A DNA stretch of 64,000 bases from Prorocentrum cordatum (Eukaryota > Sar > Dinophyceae > Prorocentrales > Prorocentraceae), in NCBI GenBank assembly GCA_963575745.1, contig CAUYUJ010015704.1:944021-1008020 (forward strand), given 5' to 3'. The stretch's first letter is position 1. Each line of letters begins with the position of its first letter. Below, piece after piece: positions 53,633 through 62,853 of the stretch. The translations under genes and the position numbers were made by a program. The notes beneath the pieces are model-generated. The model was not told the origin of the DNA. It worked only from the letters and a program-made list of their open reading frames with translations, and ran no database searches.

Positions 53633-53759
53633 CCTGGGCGACGTCAGCCGAGGGAGCAGCGCGCCGGACAGCCGACGGCCCAGGGCGAGAGTCCACAGGA
53701 CCGAGAGATGGTCCGGCTGCAGACCGCTCGCGCCCAGTAGGTTCGGTTGTAGACTGCCC

Positions 53760-53922
53760 AGGGGTGCCGTTCCCTCGCCCCGTCGCCTTCTCGCATGGTG
53801 CGCCACTGGCACGCCACCGTGGTGATAACCCTGCCGTGTGAGAGCGGGAAGCCCGTCTGGGTGATCTTGGAGTTGCGGAAGGTGCACGGCTCCGACGTGC
53901 GGGGCTCGATGAATGCCAGCGG
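53760..53922 (-). CDS. PIF1-like DNA helicase, penultimate exon (approximate ends)
   Basis: Minus frame: LAFIEPRTSEPCTFRNSKIT, QTGFPLSHGRVITTVACQWR, TMREGDGARERHPW. The TQTGFPLxxxxxxTxxxxQGRT-like stretch matches the PIF1 motif that precedes the last one; here the usual QG reads QW. It is cut on its 5-prime side by the reversed 89-bp satellite array that starts at about 53930. The boundary with the terminal exon is not resolved; the frames differ, so an intron (53633-53760) or a frameshift separates them. Confidence 0.5.
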
Positions 53923-53929
53923 GGTGGCA

Positions 53930-54700
53930 TTGGCGCCTTTGGTGGAGCCTCCTATAGGGCCAGGAAGCGTGCGAGGGGTGTGCCGAATTTCGCGTGGGGG
54001 GCGCATGCGGGCGGTGGCACTGGGGCCTTCGGTGGAGCCCCCATATGGGGCCACGAAGTGTGCGGGGGGCGTGCCGAAATGGGCGTGGGGGACGCATGCG
54101 GGCGGTGACACTGGGGCCTTCGGTGGTGCTCCCCATGGGGCCACGAAACGTGTGAGGGGTGTGCCGACATGGGTGTGGGGGACGCATGCGGGCGGTGGCA
54201 CTGGGGCCCTCGGTGGAGCTCCTTATGAAGCCACGAAACGTGTGAGGGGCGTGCCAACATGGGTGTGGGGGACGCATGCGGGCGGTGGCAGTGGGGCCTT
54301 CGGTGGAGCTCCCTATGGGGCCACGAAACGTGTGAGGGGTGTGCCAACATGGGTGTGGGGGACGCATGTTCCGGTGGCACTGGGGCCTTCGGTGGGACTC
54401 CGTATGAGGCCACGAAACGTTTGAGGGGTGTGTCGAACTGGGTGTGGGGGACGCATGCGGGCGGTGGCACTGGGACCTTCGGTGGAATTCCCCATGGGGC
54501 CACGAAGCGTGCAAAGGGTGTGCCGAAATGAGTGTGGGGGACGCATGCGGGCGGTGGCATTGGGGCCTTCGGTGAAGTGCCGAAATGTGTGTGTGTGCGT
54601 GTGTGTGAGGGGGGGGGGGTGCGCATGCGGGTGGTGGCATTGGGGTCTTCGGTGGAGCTCCCTTATTGGGCCACGAAGCGTGAGGGGTGTACCGACATGG
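53930..54700 (-). repeat. 89-bp-type satellite array C, reversed, about 8 copies
   Basis: Reversed unit blocks GGTGGCACTGGGGCCTTCGG, TGGAGCTCCCTATGGGGCCA, CGAAACGTGTGAGGGGTGTG, CCGACATGGGTGTGGGGGAC. The unit variant is closer to array A than to B. Confidence 0.9.
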
Positions 54701-54865
54701 GTGATGATGCTGGTGATGATGACGGTCGTGATGATGATGGCGATGATGTTGATGACGACGATTCTGATGATGATGATGATGATGGTGTTGTTGATGATGA
54801 TGATGATGGCGCTGATGGTGATGATGTTGATGATGATGAGGATGTTGATGATGACGGGAGGAAGG
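54700..54865. repeat. (GAT)n microsatellite
   Basis: GATGATGATG with GGT and GAC variants between array C and its border. Confidence 0.95.
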
Positions 54866-54965
54866 AGGAAGGGGGAGGAGGAGGAGGAAGAGAGGACGAG
54901 AGGAACGCGGGGTGGCGTCTTTTCAAAACGAGGACCCAACACCACAGGATGGTTGGGAAAAAACC
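54866..54965 (-). repeat. Left border of 89-bp array C, reversed
   Basis: GGAGG tract, GAACGCGGGGTGGCGTCTTT, TCAAAACGAGGACCCAACAC and CACAGGATGGTTGGGAAAAA. The inner part equals the borders of arrays A and B. The outer part equals the boundary cassette of the 100-bp arrays. Confidence 0.8.
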
Positions 54966-55328
54966 TTCAAGCTCCCCCCCCCCAGTGATCCGGGGGGGTC
55001 CCGGGGGGGGGTCCAAGGAACTCCCAGACCGGTCTCAATCTGGAGGCAACGCTGCGCCTCCTTGTTTTAGACCACTTGCGAACCCTCCGACCGTCAAGAC
55101 GATGAGGTAAGGACCACTTTGGGTTCAGTGTTGGTTTTCTGGCGACTCCTCAAATCCAGGTCGGGGAATATGTTCGTGGCCGAGGACCGAGGAACGCCCT
55201 GGCCAGAATAGCCGACTCGTTCCCTATTCGGCCTTCCTTGTGTTAGCATGAGGACTGAATTCCGAATGTGGGATGATGATTAAGAAATGCCGGGGGTAGG
55301 GGGCTTGGCATCGTTCGGATGTGTTTTT
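54966..55328. other. No gene seen
   Basis: Spacer between the inverted borders of arrays C and B. The two borders face away from each other. Confidence 0.5.
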
Positions 55329-55455
55329 CCCAACCATCCTGTGGTGTTGGGTCCTCGTTTTGAAGAGACGGCGCCCCGCGTTCCTCCTCCTCCTCCTCTC
55401 CTCTCCTCTCCTTCCTCCTCCTCTCTCCCCTCCTCCTTCCTCCCACCATCATCTT
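55329..55455 (+). repeat. Left border of 89-bp array B
   Basis: CCCAACCATCCTGTGGTGTT, GGGTCCTCGTTTTGAAGAGA, CGGCGCCCCGCGTTCC, then CCT repeats. Confidence 0.85.
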
Positions 55456-56560
55456 CACCTCTCACACGTTTCGTGGCCCCATACGGAGCTCCACCCAAGG
55501 TCCCAGTGGCGCAGCCCGCATGCGGTACGCGCCCAATTTTGGCACACCCCTCACACGCTTCGTGGCCCCATGGGGAGCTCCACCTATGGTCCCAGTGGCG
55601 CAGCCCGCATGCGGTACGCGCCCCATTTTGGCACACCCCTCACACGTTTCGTGGCCCCATAGGGAGCTCCACCTTAGGCCGCAGTGGCGCAGCCCGCATG
55701 CGGTACGAGCCAAATTTTGGCACACCTCTCACACGTTTCGTGGCCCCATACGGAGCTCCACCCAAGGTCCCAGTGGCGCAGCCCGCATGCGGTACGCGCC
55801 CAATTTTGGCACAGCCCTCACACGTTTTGTGGCCGCATAGGGAGCTCCACCCAAGGTCCTAGTGGCGCAGCCCGCATGCGGTACGCGCCCAATTTTGGCA
55901 CACCCCTCACACGTTTCGTGGCCCCATGGGAGCTCCACCTATGGTCCCAGTGGCGCAGCCCGCATGCGGTACGCGCCCCATTTTGGCACACCCCTCACAC
56001 GTTTCGTGGCCCCATAGGGAGCTCCACCTTAGGCCCCAGTGGCGCAGCCCGCATGCGGTACGCGCCCAATTTTGGCACACCCCTCGCACGTTTCGTGGCC
56101 CCATAGGGAGCTCCACCTATGGTCCCGGTGGCGCAGCCCGCATGCGGTACGCGCCCAATTTTGGCACACCCCTCACACGTTTCGTGGCCCCATAGGGAGC
56201 TCCAATGTAGGCTCCAGTGGCGCAGCCCGCATGCGGTACGCGCCCAATTTTGGCACACCCCTCACACAATTCGTGGCCCCATAGGGAGCTCCAACGTAGG
56301 CTCCAGTGGCGCAGCCCGCATGCGGTACGCGCCCCATTTTGGCACACCCCTCACACGTTTCGTGGCCCCATAGGGAGCTCCACCTTAGGCCCCAGTGGCG
56401 CAGCCCGCATGCGGTACGCGCCCAATTTTGGCACAGCCCTCACACGCTTCGTGGCCCCATAGGGAGCTCCACCCAAGATCCTAGTGGCGCAGCCCGCATG
56501 CGGTACGCGCCCAATTTTGGCACACCCCTCACACAATTCGTGGCCCCATAGGGAGCGCGG
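55456..56560 (+). repeat. 89-bp satellite array B, about 12 copies
   Basis: Very regular 89-bp unit: GTGGCGCAGCCCGCATGCGG, TACGCGCCCAATTTTGGCAC, ACCCCTCACACGTTTCGTGG, CCCCATAGGGAGCTCCACC. Unit length is not a multiple of 3 and the unit has no stop, so several frames stay open through the array. These are not genes. Confidence 0.95.
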
Positions 56561-56570
56561 GCGAAGATGG

Positions 56571-56640
56571 TACTCACAATTGCGGTATTCACAACTGCAT
56601 ATGGTTGGGTCCTTTGTCAGACTAATTTGTTTTCTTTTTC
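56571..56640 (+). repeat. Right border of 89-bp array B
   Basis: TACTCACAATTGCGGTATTC, ACAACTGCATATGGTTGGGT, CCTTTGTCAGACTAATTTG. It contains two copies of TCACAA. Confidence 0.85.
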
Positions 56641-58008
56641 CGGCGAGGACCATCGAGGAGTATCTTGGATCATCGATCAACAAGAAGCACACAACAACAG
56701 CAACAACAACAATAACAATAACCTTAACAATAACAACAACACAAAACACGAACATCGCACGGAAATTGGACGTCCGAGTGATGGCAAGTATTCGCTGTTC
56801 CTTACTGCAGCGCGAGGACCAGACTCGTAACGTGGGATGACGATTGAGAAAGGCCGTGGGGGCGGGGGGGGCGTCACGCAGCGGCGCCTTGGGCGATAAT
56901 TCATGGTTTCGGTTCTGGGTTTGCTCGTGGGCGTCATCGTCGTCATTGAGATGATCTACCGTCATTCCTTTTCCAAAATGTTCCCCAGCGGCAACCAACT
57001 ACCTATTGAATCGTTCCCCCAATTTGCTTCGAACTCGCCACCCTACATTACGGGTCCAGTCGATGTTGCGGCATCGGACCCCCCCTTGGGTTTCAGTTGG
57101 CTGCAGACAGTATCCAAGTTCTGAGCCCCAGCCGGTTCTTTGAAATCCGACTTGCATGGGGTAGGGTTCATTTGTGATTGCTTTTCTTGTGCTCCAAGCT
57201 GCTCAATGGACAGGGGGATGTTGGATCGCGTGTGGGGGAGAGGGGGGGTCCTGCACGCGGCGTGGGTGGTATCGGCTCGGGGGGGGTCGGCCTGCGTGGG
57301 GCGGGGGCCAGGAGAGGTTGCTAGACACGAGCGCACGGGGGGGTGAAGGGTAAGAGTCATGCGAACGACGTGGGGTGCACTCTGTCCTCCTCCCTGTGCT
57401 CCCCCGTTTCCCTATCCGCCCCTCCCCCACCCCGAGGCCCCCGACGTGGTGATTTCCCACGGCGTGGACCCCCAGATTTCTCGACATCTTCCTTCACGGC
57501 CGGCTTTTCATCCCGAGGCGGTCCTGTTTGGCGGTTTTGGGGCCTGGCGAGGGCCCTTGGAAACCAGATCGTCCAGTAGCAAGTCATCGAAGTCTGGTGT
57601 GTCCTCGAAATTACGTCTTTAGAGTGCACTGGCGTGCGCGAGCGTCTGGTAAACGAGGAGAAATCGCCGATCTAGGGTAGATCAGAATCGATTTAGCGTC
57701 GACTAGCCTCGATGGGAGGCTCCACGAAGGATCGGCGGCACGGCCACGGGGTACCCACTCACGGGTGCTTCGGCAGCGAGCATGCAGGCGGAAGGAGGGC
57801 GGCGGGACCAAAGTTGGCGCGGGATGGCGCAGAGCATCATTTTTTTGCATCGGCCAGAGGCCAGCGGCTACTGAGCACCCGCCAAGGGGGGGAGGGGGGG
57901 CGCTTGCCGAAGACGAATACGCAAACATGTCCGCCGTGCCTTCCTTTTCCGAGATGCGAGGCGGCGTGTGGGTCCGCCACCCTCTCTGGGAGCTCCCGTC
58001 GAGCGCAG
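56641..58008. other. No gene seen before the next exon
   Basis: (CAA)n/(AAT) patch at 56692-56745, otherwise unique-looking sequence. The frame before the acceptor (57930-58000, RGGVWVRHPLWELP) is open but is not part of the enzyme family. Confidence 0.5.
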
Positions 58009-58089
58009 GGGGCATCTCCATGCTCCTGGTCAAGCGCGACGACACGGTGCAGACGAAGATCATCAAGTCGAAGTACTCCAGCGCCGCAG
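58009..58089 (+). CDS. Acyl-CoA dehydrogenase, exon d
   Basis: After the acceptor GAGCGCAG, GG completes a Gly codon begun in the previous exon. The frame then reads GISMLLVKRDDTVQTKIIKS, KYSSAA and the first G of a Gly codon. Members of the family have GISMLLxxR...V.T..I..SYSPAAGT at exactly this place, just after VRTGG. The exon ends with a GC donor (GCGCTCC) in phase 1. With exon c the joint reads VRTGGAGGISML. It continues the middle beta domain toward the substrate-binding side. 81 nt long. Confidence 0.88.
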
Positions 58090-60307
58090 GCGCTCCTCTC
58101 ATGCCCTCCTGGTCTCGGAGGCGTCGAAGAGGGGTGTGGGGAGCTAGGAGCGGGGGGCGACGGGATGGCATGGCCGGGGCCACGAGCCCCCCCCCGAGCT
58201 CACGTGGGCCCTGCTTCTTCCAGCACGCCCTCTGGCCCTCTGGCGCCCGCCTCCCTCGTCAGCGCACCCCCCCGGCCCCACGGAGAGCTCCACGTGCGAG
58301 CTCAGTGCGGGCGTTCCTGTAGCGTTTCCGCGCCCATGCCGGCACACCCCTCGCACAGATCACGCGCAGATCACGCCCCAGAGGGCACTGCACTCGCAGC
58401 CTCAGTGTGCGGGCTCGCATAGCGCCCCCCCCGCCCATTTCGGCGCAGCTGTTCCGCACGCGGTGCCTCACGGGGAGCTCCACCTGCGGTCCCAAATGGG
58501 GTGTCCGCACCGTGCTCCTGGCCCCCACCCGCACACACCTCGCATTGATTTCGCCGCACAGGCAGCGCGTCCCAGGATCCCAGCCCGTCCGCAGCGCGCA
58601 GTGTATGTGGGGAGAGGGCCATGACCCGCGGCTCATGCAGCCGCAGAAGGTTGGGTCTCCTCCTTCAATGAAGAACTGGTCCGAAGAGGCTTGTGTATAG
58701 AAACGCGCCCCCGCGGAGAAGCAAAACAGCGCCTCCTGCCTCCGCGGAGGTATTCTGGGGGTCCCCAGAGGTAAAAGGAGTGAAGGATGCGGAGGGGTGC
58801 CATGCCCCAGGAGGGAGGGATGCGGTGGCAAGGCCAATACACCAGTTGGAGCAGTGACTAATTGCCTGTCTCGCGTTTGAGGCTGGCATACGCGAAGCGG
58901 ATGCATGGGGCGTTCCAGAAAGGAGGTTGGTGTCGCCTTCGGCAGAAGCCAGCCGAAGCAAAAATACGGCGGTGAGCCCGCCAGCGGCAGACCAGCGGAA
59001 GGAGGCGGAAGGAAAAGTGAGACGTCAACATTGTTGGGTTCAGGGGCCCCCCTGGCCCCATGAAGAGCTCCACGTACGAACCCAGTGCGGGCGTTTCTTA
59101 AGCGTTTCGGCGCTCATGTCGGCACATCCCTCACACAGATCACGCCCCATTCACAGCCTCAGCGTGCGGGTTCGCATAGTGTCCCCCCGCCCATTTCGGC
59201 GCCGCACGTAGTGCCTCACGGGGAGCTCCACCTAAGGTCCCAAACGGGGTGTCCGCATGTGTTTCCTGGCCCGCACCCGCACACACCTCGCATGGATTCA
59301 GGGTGTCCTGATCCGGCCACATGCTCAGCCTTCACCGTGGCATAAGTTTATGCAAGCGTGTGAAGCATGTGTGGCAGTTCTGGTAGTAATTTGCTGGCAG
59401 GAGAATACGTGGCGGCAAGTGCGAGATCGCGTAGCAGTCGGCAGCGTTGTAGAAAGTAACAGCTCTACAATGAATGGTACGAGCGGGGGCACAGTTCATG
59501 CGCGTATTATTGGCAAGCAGATAGGTCAGTGCATTGGTGGCCAGTCCCATTGGCTCGGGCGGCGTGTTGTCAGTGGCACGTGGACGGAGCACCGCCCGCA
59601 CACGGGGGCAGATCCCGTTGGGCCGCGCTCTGTGAGAGGGCCGGCACGGTCCTCTCGCGTTCGTGAATCGGGACGATCGAAATTCGTACGGAAAGAATAG
59701 GTGCGATGCCCAACAGCAGTTTCTAATCATTTTGAACAGGACTCGCTGCCCGCGCCGCTGCGGATTGTTCTTTGAAGACAAAAAGCCGCCTTCCTAACAG
59801 CGGCCGCTGTCAGTTTTTGGCGGCACTTGTTGTTGGGCACTGTGTACGTTGTTTTCCGCACCCGTTTCGGGCGTCCAGAGTGAAAGCTTTTGTGCGCTAG
59901 AGCCTGAGCGCGCACGCGGTTCGACGAAGAAGTGAAAGAAGATGGACAGGAGAGATGGTATCGAATGGGGCGCGAATGGATCCAAATTCGGGGAGGGCCA
60001 GCTGAGACGACGGCAGCGCTCCAGCCTGGCTAAGTCCGCTAATACGGGGTCCTCGGACGGCTCCCGGGGTTCCAGTCTGACAAATTGTTTCGAGGCGGAT
60101 CCAGCCGTGGCGACGAGAAGCCTCCAGGAGGCCGAACAACGCCTGGGAGAGCCGTCGTTGTGACTGGCCCTTCTCCGATTCATCTACTGTGGCCTCGTCT
60201 CGGCGGCTCGTGCGCCCAGGCTATCCTTACCTCCTGGCGGCGTCCTCTCGACAGATCTCAATTCACATCGCAAGCATTGCAACGGCTGCTGTCGAGTTGC
60301 TTGCAAG
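58090..60307 (+). other. 2.2-kb intron with diverged 89-bp-type units
   Basis: GC donor to acceptor TTGCAAG, phase 1 on both sides. Diverged relatives of the 89-bp unit lie at about 58265-58580 and 59040-59300 (GGGGAGCTCCACCTGCGGTCC, ATTTCGGCGC, CGGCACACCCCTCGCACAG). They alternate between two subtypes. The rest holds nothing recognisable. Confidence 0.6.
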
Positions 60308-60384
60308 GCACTGCCTTCGTCACCTACGAGGGCACCGTGGTGCCCAAACGGAACGTCTTCGTCAAGGAGAACAAGGGGTTCCAG
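60308..60384 (+). CDS. Acyl-CoA dehydrogenase, exon e
   Basis: GC completes the Gly codon. The frame reads TAFVTYEGTVVPKRNVFVKE then NKGFQ. Family members have GTAYVTFENVKVPxENLLGKENKGF here, so the order exons d-e is correct and phase fits. It closes the middle domain just before the C-terminal helical domain. The 3-prime end is approximate: the frame stays open but leaves the family after KGFQ (60384), where a GA-type donor (GAGCCT) follows. The catalytic Glu region and the C-terminal domain must lie further 3-prime; no convincing exon was seen up to 64000. Confidence 0.82.
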
Positions 60385-61760
60385 GAGCCTTTCGGTTTTG
60401 AAGCCGCCCTTTGTTCTAGTGCATTATCTGACTTTGCGCGCGTGGAGGTGCGTACGACGTACGTGCTCGTGCGATCATCATCCACTTGGCCGCTTGTCCT
60501 TGTGCTTGCTTCCGTTTACTCACGCTAAAGTGTAGGAGGAGGCCGAAGAGGCGGAGGAATTGGCGCCCTCTCCTTTTCCACGATTCTTCACTTCACCAGA
60601 GTTTCCGCTTTGCTTACCGAGCGAATTACAATGTGACAAGCCTTCCTTGGCAGAAGACTCCGTCATGGCCGAACGTTGGTCTTGAAAGCAGCAGCTCTTG
60701 AGGACTCCGCCCATGCGCCCGTTCCTGTCCCCATCATCACTTCCCTCCTCATCGTGTATTTCCGGTTTCGGCTCGAAAGCATTTGTGCTCAGGGCGAGCC
60801 CAGACGCCAAGCTCCCCGTATAGTTTCCCGCCTCGCGAGACTGGGAACGACCCAGGTCGTGGCAGATTGGCGCCGTATTTTATTTCAAGTTCCCGTGCTC
60901 GCCGCGATGGTTCCAGAAAGTCGTCGCCTTGTGTTTCATACACCGCCGCAGCCCAAACCTTCAGGCAAAGGCCCCTCAGAGGCAGCCTTAACGTAGGATA
61001 CCAACCTCAGCCAAAATAGTAAAGCCTGCGTCGCCACACTCCAGGGCAATGGTGGCGTCAACCGAACTGTCGCTGCTTAACCGAACCTGGTCACAAACAC
61101 CAAGACGAAGTTGACAACATATAAGGACAGCACCGTTGCGACCAGCGAGAGCTTAGGGGCGAGCTGACGAAATTGTGCGGGAAGAAGATCCGCTACATCA
61201 TGCTGTTCCGCTTTCAGAAGCACAAGACGGGCACCAACTGTGATTCAGCAAAGTCCACGGTTTCGGCCGACGCCCACCTGGGCAAGGGCACCGCCCCTGT
61301 CATCGGCAGCGATGCACGGAACGAGGATGTCCCGACCGCGCTTCCGTTTTGCAGGGCCGATCGCGGGACTTGACATACCAGTAGCACCCACCGACACCCC
61401 ACCAGGGCCGAAACACCGTCTGAGGATTTTTCGAACTCCGCGGTCATCTACCCTCCCGTCGTTTCAGAAAGGGCAGCCGCCGCCAGAGGGCCCTGGGCTA
61501 GACCGCTGCGTCCACCGCCGTGACGCACGGGCACGCCCACAAGGGTAGAGCTCAGCGCAAATGCAGGCGAGGTCATTCAGAAACCCGTGGCATGGCAGCT
61601 CGCTCGGTCTACCAGGACCGAAGCGCTGCCCGCCCCCTCAGGCACAGTCCCGTTCCCCATTCTTTTGTGAATCCAAAAAAGACATCGAAGTAACCGTCAC
61701 CAGCGAGGTCGGAGAAACACGCAGAAACGGCCAACACAGCACCGTCATCGGACGCATAGG
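60385..61760. other. No gene assigned; one weak exon candidate
   Basis: At 61184-61225 a frame reads KKIRYIMLFRFQKHKTG. This recalls the KYIMYNFNHERW stretch that should follow exon e, but the match stops after six residues. The remaining sequence shows nothing I recognise. Confidence 0.35.
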
Positions 61761-61772
61761 GAACCATAATTA

Positions 61773-62853
61773 GTGTTGGGCGTTCGCATTGACCAGAGGC
61801 AGCATTGCAACCCTGCCCGCTTCAAATCTGGCCCCAAGCTCCCAGCGCCTTATCTGGGAGGGGCAGCGCTGCTTCAACGTCAGGGCCCATGCCAGCAAAG
61901 CCAACAAGCTTGCCAGCTTGCCGATGGTGGCAGCCACTGTGGACGCACCAGACCTGCCTGCGCTCCCGAGGAGAATCGTGCCATGGCTTGCGGGCGAACT
62001 TCCGATGCCAGCAGGAACACCAGCGACTGCGGCACCGACCAAGGATCCCTGGCACCCCGCCCGCCGCGTGGCGGGGGGCCGCGTGGTCTCCTCCACCTCT
62101 GCGCGGACGGCTTCGCGATGTGCGCCAAGCCGCAGCAGCCAGGCTGGGGCGTCCTCCACCTGGACTGGCTGCGCCGCATCCGCTCGGCCGCCCCCCCGGT
62201 TGATCATTGGGTGCGTCCCGCCGTCTTCGGCGGTCGTGGCGCCGGCGCTGGAGGTCGCGGAGCGGCTGACACGGGGCCCGCAATTGCTGGGGGGCGACTC
62301 GCTGCCGCGGCTGCTGCTCGACAGCGCATCCTGGCCGACGCTCTCCCCGGCGCAGCTGCAGCGCGCGGGCACCGCCGTCGGCGCAGCCCTTCTGCCGAAC
62401 GAGATTACGATGGCGACGCCGATGGACTGGCGCATTTTCGCGACGCCCCCTCCCGCGGCAACAGCGTTCGGCCGTTGGCGGAGTCGCGCCCTGGCGCGCT
62501 GCGCGACGAGGAGACGAATGACATCGCGCGCTTCATGGGCATGCGGGGGGGCGGACGGCAGCGAGGCACGCGCCGAGGTGATGGCGCATCTGGTGGCCAT
62601 CGTCTTCGGCCACTGCCCGATCCACAACCTGCGGGCCCATGTGTTCAGGGTGCCGCAGACGCTGGCGACGGCGCTGGACCTGCTCGAGAGCGGAGGCCTG
62701 GCCGAGCTCTCCGACGTGCCGACGCAGCGGTTCAAGGCTGTCGAGCTGAGCCTCGAGGACGTGAGTTGCCAGGTGGCCGGCGCTAGAGGAAGCGGGGGGC
62801 GCGCGCCCGATCCCGACGCCCCCGGGCGAGCAGGACGCGGCGATGCGAGCTGA
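61773..62853 (+). CDS. Coding-like region, unidentified, with possible intron donor
   Basis: Several plus frames are open; the most protein-like part is 62500-62765: ARAEVMAHLVAIVFGHCPIH, NLRAHVFRVPQTLATALDLL, ESGGLAELSDVPTQRFKAVE, LSLED. It is followed by GTGAGTTG, a good GT donor at about 62762. Upstream the same frame has PQLLGGDSLPRLLLDSASWP and TAVGAALLPNEITMATPMDW. The minus strand is open too (61770-63113) but looks like Arg/Ala/Gly by-product. I do not know this family. It could be a retroelement gag or a host gene of which only part is in the window. Confidence 0.4.

Larger units (their letters stand above)
40577..58008 (+). other. 17.4-kb intron of the acyl-CoA dehydrogenase gene
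   Basis: GC donor (GCGCAGG) to acceptor GAGCGCAG, phase 1 on both sides. It contains every array from 40.8 to 56.6 kb and an antisense helicase fragment. Confidence 0.65.

Noticed and set aside
55456-56560. Overlapping open frames in several frames of the 89-bp array
   Set aside because: The unit has no stop in these frames and 89 is not divisible by 3, so frames stay open by construction.
61184-61225. Next dehydrogenase exon (KKIRYIMLFRFQ)
   Set aside because: Resembles KYIMYNFNHERW for a few residues only; no catalytic-domain continuation was found.
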